DNA of 64,000 bases, from NCBI GenBank assembly GCA_003223025.1, contig QHXR01000008.1, positions 91,634 to 155,633 of the forward strand. Reading direction: 5' to 3'. Positions 1 through 7,830 of the stretch are shown here, one piece after another; the first letter of the stretch is position 1; each line of letters starts with the position of its first letter. The position numbers were made by a program, and so were the translations under genes. Under the pieces are notes generated by a model. It had not been told where the DNA came from. It saw only the letters and a program-made list of their open reading frames with translations, and did no database searches. Source of the DNA: Acidobacteriota bacterium. Lineage in GTDB: Bacteria > Acidobacteriota > Blastocatellia > Pyrinomonadales > Pyrinomonadaceae.

Positions 1-2
1 GG

Positions 3-1568
3 GAATCGGTGCGAGTACAGAACTGGGCACTACTGTGGGTCGCCAGCCGCGGAAGCTCCCGGATAAAACTTATGGCGAAGGATCTGCCCGGCGGTCAAGG
101 TTCCTTCGAATTCGTTCAGGAAGATATCCTAGGTCAGGCGAATGTCTGTCGTCCCCTTAAATTCAATTATCTCGTCGGCTATTCGGACGGCCGGCGCGAA
201 TCCGATGACGTAGAGCTCGACTGCATCAACGAGTCTAGACAAGTCACTCGGCCAAACAAGAACGGGAAGTATTCGAACGTTTCATTCATTTTCCCCAACT
301 CCCAGGACTACGGCTACGGAATCTTCCTGCTCGACGACAAGAGCCGCGACTACGTTCTAAAAAATATCCAAAACGAAAAGGACGACTTCCTCCGTTCGAT
401 GATGTGGGGATCGCTCTGGGACAGTGTTCGCGAAGGCGAGCTCGATCCAAAGGAGTACGTCGAGTTGGCGATCAAAGTTTTGAGTCCCGCCTTTAGGCGG
501 CCTGACTCGATCACCCCGGGCGCTGCACGGAGCGAGAGGCAGCCGCCTAAAGGCGGAACTCAAAACGAAGGCGGGACTCAAAACGCTATCGAGACAGACG
601 AGCTCACGATCCAGACGATCCTCGGCCGCGTCTCGACGGCGATGACGTATTACAGGTCAGAACCGGGAGCGGTAGCGACCGGGTCGCCCGATTTGGGATT
701 GCGGAATTCGGATTTGGGATTGGAACGTAAGGCCACGACCAATCCGCAATCCCAAATCCCAAATCCGCGATCGGGTCGCCCCGTCGCTACCGCTCAGGGT
801 TCTGACCTGTCATCGCGCCTCGAGTCGATGCTCATCGAAAACATGCGCTCAGCTCCGACACTCGGTCTACGGATCACTTACTACCGAGCGTTCCTCAATA
901 TCGCGTCGTCGGAAAATGCGCGCCGCATGTTGAAAGAGATGCTGAGCCAGCAGTCAGTACCACCTGCGGTAGCGGGTGGGTCCTCTTCGCGCGACAAGAA
1001 CCCACCCGCTACCGCAGGTGGTACTGACTCGTATCCGCCGCTCCCCTTGAAAACCAAAGACCGCTTCGACATCGTCACAAAACTCGCGTCACTAAATGAT
1101 CCAGACGCGGAAGCGTTACTCAAAGATCTCGAAAAAACCGAAACGAGCGACGACGCGAAGCGCTACGCATACGCCGCACATGCTGCTTTCCCGACAAAAG
1201 AGACAAAAGAAAAATACTGGAACGATTTCATCAGCGGCAAAGACATTTCCGAAAGTTGGATCGAATCGGCGTTAGGTCCGTTCAACTCAGTAAGGCACGC
1301 CGATCTCACGTTGCCCTATCTGGAACGTGCGTTAAAAGAGTTACCCAATCACAAACGCAACCGAAAGATCTTCTTCGTAAACGGATGGCTCGCGGCGTTC
1401 ATCGGTGGACAGAAATCAGAAGAAGCTCTCGCGATCGTCAACAAATTCCTCGCCGATAATCCGGACCTCGATCGCGACCTCCGTCTGAAGATCCTCGAGA
1501 ACGTCGATGTGATCGAACGCGCCGTGAAGATCCGGGGGAAGTTTCCGAACGTACGACAGGCTTTCTAG
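3..1568 (+). CDS. M1 family aminopeptidase, C-terminal part (5' end outside window)
   Basis: The frame is open to the left edge, so this is the 3' part of a larger gene. The zinc-site half (HExxH) would lie upstream and is not visible. What remains resembles the ERAP1-like C-terminal helical domain of M1 aminopeptidases: a strand-rich start ending in 'FPNSQDYGYG', then 'LRSMMWGSLWDSVREGEL', and near the end 'LTLPYLERALKELP' and 'RKIFFVNGWLAAFIGG', all typical of aminopeptidase N C-termini. Three palindromic DNA insertions (477-584, 653-809, 953-1028) are translated in frame as low-complexity linkers rich in Pro, Gly, Arg and Ser. The last residues (RQAF, then stop) come from a short palindrome. 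A GTG at 9 is not needed as a start. Family is fairly sure; exact substrate is unknown. Confidence 0.75.
   Translation, partial: ESVRVQNWALLWVASRGSSRIKLMAKDLPGGQGSFEFVQEDILGQANVCRPLKFNYLVGYSDGRRESDDVELDCINESRQVTRPNKNGKYSNVSFIFPNSQDYGYGIFLLDDKSRDYVLKNIQNEKDDFLRSMMWGSLWDSVREGELDPKEYVELAIKVLSPAFRRPDSITPGAARSERQPPKGGTQNEGGTQNAIETDELTIQTILGRVSTAMTYYRSEPGAVATGSPDLGLRNSDLGLERKATTNPQSQIPNPRSGRPVATAQGSDLSSRLESMLIENMRSAPTLGLRITYYRAFLNIASSENARRMLKEMLSQQSVPPAVAGGSSSRDKNPPATAGGTDSYPPLPLKTKDRFDIVTKLASLNDPDAEALLKDLEKTETSDDAKRYAYAAHAAFPTKETKEKYWNDFISGKDISESWIESALGPFNSVRHADLTLPYLERALKELPNHKRNRKIFFVNGWLAAFIGGQKSEEALAIVNKFLADNPDLDRDLRLKILENVDVIERAVKIRGKFPNVRQAF
477..584. repeat. In-frame palindromic insertion 1 in the M1 aminopeptidase
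   Basis: Left arm 477-500 pairs with right arm 543-566 (24 bp, one mismatch). A partial third copy of the arm follows at 567-584. Each arm holds a small local hairpin (ccgcc-ttta-ggcgg). It is translated without a stop as about 36 residues. Confidence 0.8.
653..809. repeat. In-frame palindromic insertion 2 (nested) in the M1 aminopeptidase
   Basis: Outer arms of roughly 37-38 bp (653-690 and 772-809) carry the core 'gagcggtagcgaccgggt' and its near-complement. Inner arms are built of 'gatttgggatt' words. The same outer core forms the element at 34781-34900. It is translated without a stop. Confidence 0.8.
953..1028. repeat. In-frame palindromic insertion 3 in the M1 aminopeptidase
   Basis: Arms 953-981 and 1000-1028 are a perfect 29-bp inverted repeat around an 18-nt loop. 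It is translated in frame as a Pro/Ala/Gly-rich linker. Confidence 0.85.
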
Positions 1569-1576
1569 CCTGTCGC
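1551..1576. repeat. Mini-palindrome carrying a stop codon (copy 1)
   Basis: cgacaggct / agcctgtcg inverted repeat (1554-1575). Its loop contains the TAG stop (1566-1568) of the aminopeptidase. A near-identical copy at 6529-6554 carries the stop of ridA. More degenerate 'gacagg...cctg' pieces continue to about 1640. Confidence 0.7.
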
Positions 1577-1651
1577 CGCTAAGCGACGTTTGATCATCGA
1601 GGCCCGACAGGTCAATCCCGGATAGCCTGGAAAGGCTGTCCCACTTCAATC

Positions 1652-1680
1652 TTGACTAAAAAGTAATGAATTGAGATAAT
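1652..1680 (+). promoter_or_regulatory. Sigma-70-like promoter of the rrf2/suf locus
   Basis: TTGACT (1652-1657), 17 nt, GATAAT (1675-1680), followed by about 43 nt to the Rrf2 start. The -10 overlaps a small dyad (ttga...ttcaa, 1671-1684), a plausible site for autoregulation by the Rrf2 protein. The operator role is inference. Confidence 0.6.
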
Positions 1681-1723
1681 TCAAGCCAACGGACAAACTC
1701 AATCCTTTATCGTCTAGTAGTTT

Positions 1724-2203
1724 ATGAAGATTTCGGCACAAGAAGAATACGGCCTGCGATGCCTGGTGCAGCTTGCCAATTTGCCTGACGGAGAAAGTCT
1801 CACCCTTCCTCAGATCGCGGACCGAGAAGGCATCTCGACGGCGAATGCCGGAAAACTGATGTGGCTTTTGAACAAAGCCGGGTTCGTGCAATCGACCCGC
1901 GGAACTAAGGGCGGATATTTTCTGTCGCGTCCGGCGGGTGACATTCTCTTGAGCGAGATCATAAAAGTTTTGGATGAAGATGTGCTGAGCAAGCACTGCG
2001 AGAGTTACACAGGCGTGCTCGACTCATGCGTGCACAAGGGAGATTGCGGGATCCGTCCGGTGATCGTCGGTCTGCATGAGATCGTCGAGAACGCGCTTTC
2101 TCAGATCACTCTTGCACAGTTGGTCGGGAACGAAGCGTCGGTGGATAAGATGTTTCACGCGATCCAGGGGATTCATAAGACGATCGAAGCGCAGCGGATT
2201 TGA
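1724..2203 (+). CDS. Rrf2 family Fe-S cluster-sensing transcriptional regulator
   Basis: A 159-residue Rrf2/IscR/SufR-type repressor. An N-terminal winged helix (about 1-70, with 'YGLRCLVQLA' and 'STRGTKGGYFLSRP') precedes the dimerisation helix. The cysteines C92, C102 and C108 match the three-Cys cluster ligand pattern of the family, so the protein probably reads Fe-S status. It is the first gene before sufB on the same strand and follows a good sigma-70 promoter. By analogy it represses the suf genes while its cluster is intact. No clear Shine-Dalgarno is visible before the ATG. Whether it is functionally IscR-like or SufR-like cannot be told from sequence alone. Confidence 0.88.
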   Translation: MKISAQEEYGLRCLVQLANLPDGESLTLPQIADREGISTANAGKLMWLLNKAGFVQSTRGTKGGYFLSRPAGDILLSEIIKVLDEDVLSKHCESYTGVLDSCVHKGDCGIRPVIVGLHEIVENALSQITLAQLVGNEASVDKMFHAIQGIHKTIEAQRI

Positions 2204-2213
2204 TTGCCGGAGA

Positions 2214-2320
2214 TTTCACCGCAGAGATGCGGAGACGCCGAGGAAGTTTGAAACGAGATGTTTTTGACGCGAGACAGCATAAACCTTTTCTTCTCTGCGT
2301 CTCTCCGTCTCGGCGGTAAA
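2214..2320. repeat. Long hairpin between rrf2 and sufB
   Basis: Arms at about 2214-2243 and 2293-2320 are built of 'gagacg/cgtctc' words beginning 'accgc'. The element sits between a ggag (2209-2212) and the sufB ATG. A 30-codon ORF (2227-2319) spans the element and stops 9 nt before sufB. It is a word-family relative of 39047-39167. Confidence 0.7.
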
Positions 2321-2328
2321 AAATAACT

Positions 2329-3768
2329 ATGTCGACAGCAGCAGAACTTTTAACTAACCGCGAATACAAATACGGATTCGTAACCGACATCGAATCGGAC
2401 GTCATACCCAAGGGTTTGTCCGAAGATACCGTGCGTCTTATCTCGTCGAAAAAGAACGAGCCCGAGTGGATGCTCGAATTTCGTCTGAAGGCGTTTCGCA
2501 ATTGGCTGAAGATGACCGAGCCCGATTACTGGGCGAATTTCGAGTATCCGCCGATCGATTTTCAGAACATCTCGTACTACGCGGCGCCGAGACAGAAGCC
2601 GAAGAAATCATCGATGGACGAGGTCGATCCGGAATTGATCAAGACATTCGAGAAGCTCGGCATTCCGCTTTCGGAGCAGAAGATGCTCGCGAATGTCGCG
2701 GTCGACGCAGTCTTCGATTCGGTTTCCGTCGCGACGACCTACAAAGAGAAACTAAAAAAAGCGGGCGTGATCTTCTGCTCGTTCACCGAAGCCGTCGCCG
2801 ATTATCCCGAGCTGATCAAGAAGTATCTCGGCTCGGTCGTGCCCGTGAATGACAACTACTACGCTGCGTTGAACTCGGCCGTGTTCTCGGACGGCTCATT
2901 CGTTTTCATCCCGAAAGGCGTTCGATGTCCGATGGAGCTATCGACGTACTTCCGCATCAACACGCAGGATTCGGGACAGTTCGAACGTACGTTGATCATC
3001 GCCGAAGAAGGCGGGTACGTTGCATACAACGAAGGCTGCACGGCGCCGCAGTTCGATACGAATCAATTGCACGCGGCGGTCGTTGAACTCGTCGCACTCG
3101 ATGATGCCGAGATCAAATATTCGACTGTGCAGAACTGGTACGCAGGTGACGAAAATGGCAAGGGCGGAATTTATAACTTCGTGACGAAACGCGGTGCTTG
3201 CCGCGGCGTGAACTCGAAGATCTCGTGGACGCAGGTCGAGACAGGCTCGGCAATCACGTGGAAATATCCGAGCGTGATCCTGCAGGGTGACAATTCGATC
3301 GGCGAATTCTACTCGGTCGCTCTGACGAACAATGCGCAGATCGCCGACACGGGCACGAAGATGATCCATCTCGGCAAGAACACGAAGTCGACGATCATCT
3401 CGAAAGGGATTTCGGCCGGGAAATCGAACAACTCATACCGCGGACTCGTAAAAATAATGCCGAAGGCGACCGGTGCAAGGAATTATACGCAGTGCGACTC
3501 GATGCTCATCGGTGGACAGTCGGAGGCGAACACATTTCCTTACATCGAAGTGATGAACAACACTGCGAAGGTCGAGCACGAAGCGACAACATCAAAGATC
3601 AGCGAGGAGCAGTTGTTCTATCTCCAGCAGCGCGGCATCTCGCAGGAAGACGCAGTGAGTTTGATCATCAACGGGTTCTGTAAGGAAGTATTTCGTGAAT
3701 TACCGATGGAGTACGCGGTAGAGGCGACAAAGCTTTTGGGTTTGAAATTGGAAGGAAGTGTTGGGTAA
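2329..3768 (+). CDS. sufB: Fe-S cluster assembly protein SufB
   Basis: A 479-residue full-length SufB, the scaffold subunit of the cytoplasmic SufBC2D complex that builds Fe-S clusters. Diagnostic stretches include '[20 protein letters not shown]', '[10 protein letters not shown]', '[20 protein letters not shown]', '[12 protein letters not shown]' and 'YRGLVKI'. The right-handed beta-helix core ends in a helical tail with '[11 protein letters not shown]'. The ATG is preceded by only a weak ribosome site. A ggag lies upstream of the intervening hairpin, about 117 nt away. Rrf2 is immediately upstream. sufC and sufD are displaced more than 4 kb downstream by five unrelated genes. Confidence 0.97.
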   Translation: MSTAAELLTNREYKYGFVTDIESDVIPKGLSEDTVRLISSKKNEPEWMLEFRLKAFRNWLKMTEPDYWANFEYPPIDFQNISYYAAPRQKPKKSSMDEVDPELIKTFEKLGIPLSEQKMLANVAVDAVFDSVSVATTYKEKLKKAGVIFCSFTEAVADYPELIKKYLGSVVPVNDNYYAALNSAVFSDGSFVFIPKGVRCPMELSTYFRINTQDSGQFERTLIIAEEGGYVAYNEGCTAPQFDTNQLHAAVVELVALDDAEIKYSTVQNWYAGDENGKGGIYNFVTKRGACRGVNSKISWTQVETGSAITWKYPSVILQGDNSIGEFYSVALTNNAQIADTGTKMIHLGKNTKSTIISKGISAGKSNNSYRGLVKIMPKATGARNYTQCDSMLIGGQSEANTFPYIEVMNNTAKVEHEATTSKISEEQLFYLQQRGISQEDAVSLIINGFCKEVFRELPMEYAVEATKLLGLKLEGSVG

Positions 3769-3778
3769 CAAGAGTGCT

Positions 3779-4003
3779 CTTGTCGCCGTAGGCGACGAAC
3801 ATTAAAGCCTAGGGTTGAATGAGCGAAGCGAAGAAACCCTAGGTGTCGATTGAAAATTCAAGCTGACGCTGAAGGCGTCGCACAATTGCGGGAGGTTGTT
3901 CGTCCCCTTCAGGGACGGTCCTTTGCTCTCGGCTCTACCTAGGGTTTCGCTCGTTTCACTCGCTCAACCCTAGGCTTTAATGTTCGTCGCCTTCGGCGAC
4001 AAG
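3779..4003. repeat. 225-bp nested palindrome, 'cctaggg' family copy 1
   Basis: The outer 36 bp of each end are inverted repeats (starting cttgtcgcc, ending ggcgacaag). Inside are 'ccctaggctttaat'-type modules and a central 'gacgctgaaggcgtc' hairpin. Nearly identical to 4772-4999 and related to 43408-43625. It fills the gap between sufB and the carbonic anhydrase gene. Confidence 0.88.
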
Positions 4004-4056
4004 AAGGTTCGACACGTCCTTCGTTAAGACGGCAGTTTGTGAAGGAGATCTAAATT

Positions 4057-4755
4057 ATGCGGCACAGCTCAGCCTTTTGGATTCTCTTCTTGATCTTTGC
4101 AAGTTTCGAAATTGCGTCCGGCCAGACGGTTCAGACAAAAGAATCGCAGGCGAAAATGACGCCGCACTTAGCGCTCGCAAGATTGAAGGACGGTAACGCC
4201 AGGTTCGCGGCAGGCAACGCTCAAAGTCATTCGAAGTACCGTGCTGAGGTGACGGAAACCGGGAAGGGGCAGTATCCGTTTGCCGCATTCGTAAGCTGCA
4301 TCGACTCGCGAGTCGATGTCGATTACATCTTCGATCTGAACAATGGCGACGCGTTCGATGCTCGTGTTGTCGGGGGAATCGTCGATTCGGACATCCTCGG
4401 CAGTCTCGAATATGCAACGGAGGAAGCGGGGGCGAAGTTGGTCGTCGTGCTTGGCCATTCGCACTGCGGCGGTATCAAAGGAGCATGTGACGATCTGCAC
4501 ATGGGAAATCTGACCGGTGCGCTGGCGAAGATCCGGCCCGCCGTTCAGACGGTGGCGAAGGATTGGAAGGACGGCGAGATGAACTCGAAAAACGACAAGT
4601 TTGTCGACGCCGTGATGCGCGAGAACGTAAAGCTTGTCATGAAGAACATCCGCGAGCAGAGCGAGATAATTCACGAGCTCGAGAAGAAAGGCAAGATCAT
4701 GATCGTCGGCGCTGCGTACGATGTGGAGACCGGAAAGGTAACTTTTTTTGAGTAG
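4057..4755 (+). CDS. Beta-class carbonic anhydrase with signal peptide
   Basis: A 232-residue zinc enzyme interconverting CO2 and bicarbonate. An N-terminal hydrophobic signal (about 1-22, ending 'ASG') points to the periplasm. Zinc ligands C81, H134 and C137 are in place ('CIDSRVD', 'GHSHCGG'), as is the D83-R85 dyad typical of beta carbonic anhydrases. A strong Shine-Dalgarno (gaaggag, 4041-4047) fits the ATG. The gene is framed by two nearly identical 225-228 bp palindromes in the same orientation, so it looks like an inserted cassette between sufB and the phosphatase gene. Periplasmic location is inferred from the signal only. Confidence 0.92.
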   Translation: MRHSSAFWILFLIFASFEIASGQTVQTKESQAKMTPHLALARLKDGNARFAAGNAQSHSKYRAEVTETGKGQYPFAAFVSCIDSRVDVDYIFDLNNGDAFDARVVGGIVDSDILGSLEYATEEAGAKLVVVLGHSHCGGIKGACDDLHMGNLTGALAKIRPAVQTVAKDWKDGEMNSKNDKFVDAVMRENVKLVMKNIREQSEIIHELEKKGKIMIVGAAYDVETGKVTFFE

Positions 4756-4771
4756 GCAGCAATCTTGTGAT

Positions 4772-4999
4772 CTTGTCGCCAAGGGCGACGCACATTAAAG
4801 CCTAGGGTGGAATGAGCGGAGCGAATGCAACCCTAGGTAGTCGTTTGAAAATTCGGGTCGACGCTGAAGGCGTCGCACAGTTGCGAGACGTTTGTTCGTC
4901 CCTTTCAGGGACGGTCATTCGCTCTCGGCTCTACCTAGGGTTTCGCTCGTTTCACTCGCTCAACCCTAGGCTTTAATGTTCGTCGCCGTCGGCGACAAG
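4772..4999. repeat. 228-bp nested palindrome, 'cctaggg' family copy 2
   Basis: Same architecture and almost the same sequence as 3779-4003, including identical 'gctctcggctctacc' and 'cgctcaaccctagg' blocks. Its right end precedes the Shine-Dalgarno of the phosphatase gene. An ATG inside it (4976) is in frame with that gene but is unlikely to be the start. Confidence 0.88.
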
Positions 5000-5029
5000 A
5001 ATGGATTCGTTGTTAACAAGGAGGTAAGC

Positions 5030-6046
5030 ATGGACACAGCACAGATGATGGAACTTTCTCCCGTTGCTCCGATCGACGCGATGATGCGCGAGCAACTTCT
5101 TGATCGACAGGCGCTCCTTCGGGATGCGCAGTTCAGCAGTGCGTTCGACACGGATCTTTCAAGATTGCTGAGCGAAGTCGACGCGGCCCTCGTGCGACTG
5201 GATAAAGGCACGTACGGCATCTGCGAAGAGTGTCACGATGCTATCGAGCCGGACCGCCTAATCGCGGATCCTTTGATCAAACTTTGCCTCGGCGATCTGA
5301 CGCAGAAGCAGCTCGATGCGATCCAGGACGATCTGCAGCTTGCTTCCGAGATACAGAAACGGCTGCTTCCGAAATCGAATTTCTCGTCTGAATTTTGGCA
5401 GGCGGATTTTGCATATCATCCGGCGGGAGTCGTGAGCGGCGATTATGTCGATCTGATCCCGCACGACGGCGAGCTGTATTTCATCCTCGGCGATGTGTCG
5501 GGCAAGGGAATGGCAGCGTCGATGCTGATGTCGAACCTGCATGCGATGTTTCACGCTCTGGTTCCGCTCGGGCTTGAGCTTTGCGAAATGATGACGCGTG
5601 CGAACCGTCTCTTTGCGGAGAGCACGCTCGCAAATCACTATGCGACGCTCGTCGTCGGAAAGATAAATGCGAACGGTGAGGTCGAGATGTGCAACGCCGG
5701 TCATCTGCCGCCGATCGTGGTCGGTGGTGAGAAGTCGATCGAGCTTGGCTCGTCAGGCTTGCCACTGGGGATGTTTTCCGACAGCAGTTTTATCTCGAGC
5801 GGTGTCCGCCTAAATCCGGGTGAGACGTTGTTACTTTTCACCGATGGCGTGACGGAAGCTAACGATCTGGAAGAAACCGAATTCGGGACCGATCGCCTGC
5901 GCGAATCGATCAACGGATCCGCGACCGGACACCCAACAGAACTTTTGCAGACGTGCGTTAACGCGGTCGCGGCGTTCCGAAACGGAGCGGCGAGGAATGA
6001 CGATATGACGATGCTGGCGTTGAAATTTACGGGAGCCGTGAACTAA
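5030..6046 (+). CDS. DksA/TraR-type zinc finger fused to SpoIIE/RsbU-like PP2C phosphatase
   Basis: 338 residues. Residues about 30-95 form a helical hairpin and a DksA/TraR-like zinc-finger segment with C65, C68 and C86; the usual fourth cysteine is replaced (D89 in 'CLGD'). Residues about 100-338 are a PPM/SpoIIE-type serine phosphatase with metal motifs 'SGDYVD' (D138), 'GDVSGKGMAAS' (D155), 'LFTDGVTEA' and 'NDDMTMLAL'. Such phosphatases usually act on anti-sigma-factor antagonists. ATG 5030 is chosen because aaggagg lies just before it; the longer frame from 4976 begins inside a palindrome. No anti-sigma or STAS gene is adjacent, so the target is unknown. Confidence 0.85.
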   Translation: MDTAQMMELSPVAPIDAMMREQLLDRQALLRDAQFSSAFDTDLSRLLSEVDAALVRLDKGTYGICEECHDAIEPDRLIADPLIKLCLGDLTQKQLDAIQDDLQLASEIQKRLLPKSNFSSEFWQADFAYHPAGVVSGDYVDLIPHDGELYFILGDVSGKGMAASMLMSNLHAMFHALVPLGLELCEMMTRANRLFAESTLANHYATLVVGKINANGEVEMCNAGHLPPIVVGGEKSIELGSSGLPLGMFSDSSFISSGVRLNPGETLLLFTDGVTEANDLEETEFGTDRLRESINGSATGHPTELLQTCVNAVAAFRNGAARNDDMTMLALKFTGAVN

Positions 6047-6059
6047 CAAAGGAGTGTTT

Positions 6060-6150
6060 CGGAATAACTGATAAGTGATAACTGATAGCCGATAACTTAT
6101 TGCGCCGGCGGGACGATCGTCCTTTACTTATCAGTTCTTAGTTATTCCGG
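6060..6150. repeat. Hairpin upstream of ridA
   Basis: Arms 'ggaataactgataag...' and '...cttatcagttcttagttattcc' with 'gataactgata' internal words. It lies between two Shine-Dalgarno-like sequences, aaaggag (6048-6054) and ggagag (6149-6154). Confidence 0.65.
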
Positions 6151-6159
6151 AGAGACATT

Positions 6160-6546
6160 ATGAAAGTCATTCAACCTGCAGATCAGCCGACACCGAAGGG
6201 TCATTATTCGCCGGGCTTCGAACACAACGGTTTGGTTTATGTCTCAGGTCAGCTTCCGATGGATCTGAAAACTCGTGAGCCGTTCGCCGGTGATATTGAA
6301 ACGCAAACCGAATTGGCTCTGCGAAATGTCGAAGCTGTTTTGGAAGAGGCGGGCAGCGATTTGTATCACGTTCTGCAGATGACGATCTATGTTTCCGACA
6401 TCGAGCTGTGGGGAAAAGTGAATGAAGTTTATGCACGGATGATGGGCGATCATCGTCCGGCCCGTGCGGTGATCCCGGTGAAGGATCTGCATTTCGATAC
6501 GAAGATCGAGATCGCCGCGATCGCAGCTGTACGACAGGCTTTGTAA
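6160..6546 (+). CDS. RidA/YjgF family enamine/imine deaminase
   Basis: 128 residues, the usual length for the family. RidA hydrolyses reactive enamine/imine intermediates made by PLP enzymes. Visible signatures are 'YSPGFEHNGLVYVSGQLPMD', 'QTELALRNVEAVLEEAGS' and the substrate-binding arginine R102 in 'RPARAVIPV'. The start is fixed by ggagag six nt before the ATG. The C-terminal residues (RQAL) and stop come from a mini-palindrome also found at the end of the aminopeptidase. PhzF and a GNAT gene follow directly. This trio sits between sufB and sufC; as SufS is a PLP enzyme, a link to PLP by-products is possible but unproven. Confidence 0.92.
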   Translation: MKVIQPADQPTPKGHYSPGFEHNGLVYVSGQLPMDLKTREPFAGDIETQTELALRNVEAVLEEAGSDLYHVLQMTIYVSDIELWGKVNEVYARMMGDHRPARAVIPVKDLHFDTKIEIAAIAAVRQAL

Positions 6547-6554
6547 CCTGTCGC
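6529..6554. repeat. Mini-palindrome carrying a stop codon (copy 2)
   Basis: 24 of 26 positions match 1551-1576. The ridA TAA (6544-6546) lies in the loop. Confidence 0.7.
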
Positions 6555-6563
6555 GTGAACAGA

Positions 6564-7367
6564 ATGAAACACGAGATATTTCAAATTGACGCTTTTGCTT
6601 CGAAACCGTTCGCCGGAAATCCGGCGGCGGTGGTTCCGCTCGAATCGTGGTTGCCCGACGACGTGATGCTGAACATCGCGATGGAGAACAATCTCGCCGA
6701 GACCGCGTTCTTTGTCCCGAGCGAGAAGGGTTATGACCTTCGCTGGTTCACGCCGACGATCGAGATGGATCTTTGTGGTCATGCAACGCTCGCGACAGGA
6801 TTTTTGATCTTCGACGTCCTCGGCACGAAGGAAAACATTTTGAGATTCCAGACGCGGAGCGGCGAGCTGACGGTAGAAAAGAAAGACGGGCGTTTCGTTC
6901 TCGATTTTCCGTCGCGGCCGGGCGTTCCGGCTGAAGCTCCCCATGGCTTGATCGAAGCGATCGGGACCGCTCCGAAGGAAGTTTTGAAGTCGCGCGATTT
7001 CATGTTCGTCTATGAAACCGAAGCTGATGTGCTTGCGATCAAACCTGATTTCAACGCGCTAATAAAAGAGGGCGTGCATGCCGTCATCGTCACGGCGAAG
7101 GGCGAGTCATCCGATTTCGTTTCGAGATTCTTCGCACCCGAAGTCGGCGTGCCCGAGGATCCGGTCACGGGTTCGGCGCATTGCACGCTTATTCCATACT
7201 GGGCGGAAAAGCTCGCGAAGAATGAATTGTTTGCAAGGCAGGTTTCATCGCGCGGCGGTGAATTGTTTTGTGAGCTTCGCGGCGACCGCGTAAAGATGGC
7301 GGGCGACGCGGTGTTATACATGAAGGGCGAGATCTATGTCGCAAGTGAAAAAAGCGTCAGTGCTTGA
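6564..7367 (+). CDS. PhzF family isomerase/epimerase-like protein
   Basis: 267 residues with the PhzF double-hotdog, diaminopimelate-epimerase-like fold. The family signatures are 'DAFASKPFAGNPAAVVPL', 'NNLAETAFF' (catalytic Glu E46), 'GHATLATGF' and 'EDPVTGSAH'. The family catalyses proton shifts in phenazine and other pathways; here no phenazine genes are present, so the substrate is unknown. ATG 6564 is preferred on family alignment; a GTG at 6555 would add three residues and would start right after the mini-palindrome. The next gene's ATG lies inside the 3' end of this one, so the two are likely co-translated. Confidence 0.88.
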   Translation: MKHEIFQIDAFASKPFAGNPAAVVPLESWLPDDVMLNIAMENNLAETAFFVPSEKGYDLRWFTPTIEMDLCGHATLATGFLIFDVLGTKENILRFQTRSGELTVEKKDGRFVLDFPSRPGVPAEAPHGLIEAIGTAPKEVLKSRDFMFVYETEADVLAIKPDFNALIKEGVHAVIVTAKGESSDFVSRFFAPEVGVPEDPVTGSAHCTLIPYWAEKLAKNELFARQVSSRGGELFCELRGDRVKMAGDAVLYMKGEIYVASEKSVSA

Positions 7368-7827
7368 AATCAGACTCGCCGGTCCGGACGAGTCGGAGAC
7401 TATCGCCGATCTGATCCGAGCGGCATTCGCGCCGTTCGAATCGCAGTATACGGCGGGAGCGTTCGACTACGTTACGCCGAACGCAGATCTGATCCGACCG
7501 CGATTCGACGAGGGTCCGATATGGATCGCGGAACTGAATGGCGAGCCGGCCGGCACGGTGTCAGGGATTTCCGAAGACGGGCGATTCTACATGCGAAGCA
7601 TGGCGGTCAGGCCGACGGCGCAGCGAGCTGGTGTCGGGCAGAAACTCGTAGACGCGTTTGAGTCGTACGCACGCGAGCAGGGATTTGCAAAGATGTTCCT
7701 ATACACCACATTCGTTTTGCCGGGTGCGACACAACTCTACGAGAAGAATGGATTTTACGTTGTAAGAGAGACGCCTCCCGATGAATGGTTTGGAATGGCG
7801 GGTCTCGAGATGGAGAAAAAAATCTAG
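7336..7827 (+). CDS. GNAT family N-acetyltransferase
   Basis: 163 residues with the GNAT acetyl-CoA-binding core: motif A 'MAVRPTAQRAGVGQKLVDA', preceded by 'FYMRS', and a C-terminal 'ATQLYEKNGFYVV'. It probably acetylates a small molecule or protein; the substrate cannot be read. It overlaps the PhzF gene by 32 bp from the ATG, or by 8 bp if GTG 7360 is used. Operon partner of ridA and phzF. A long hairpin separates it from sufC. Confidence 0.88.
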   Translation: MSQVKKASVLEIRLAGPDESETIADLIRAAFAPFESQYTAGAFDYVTPNADLIRPRFDEGPIWIAELNGEPAGTVSGISEDGRFYMRSMAVRPTAQRAGVGQKLVDAFESYAREQGFAKMFLYTTFVLPGATQLYEKNGFYVVRETPPDEWFGMAGLEMEKKI

Positions 7828-7830
7828 TTC

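Noticed and set aside
4168-4782. Antisense 204-codon ORF over the carbonic anhydrase gene
   Set aside because: It mirrors a clear gene on the other strand, has no ribosome site and no recognisable protein pattern.
3779-4999. IS element with terminal inverted repeats around the carbonic anhydrase gene
   Set aside because: No transposase lies between the repeats; each repeat is itself a palindrome rather than one end of an element.
4976-5029. Longer phosphatase gene starting in the palindrome
   Set aside because: A strong aaggagg sits just before ATG 5030; the upstream part is repeat DNA.
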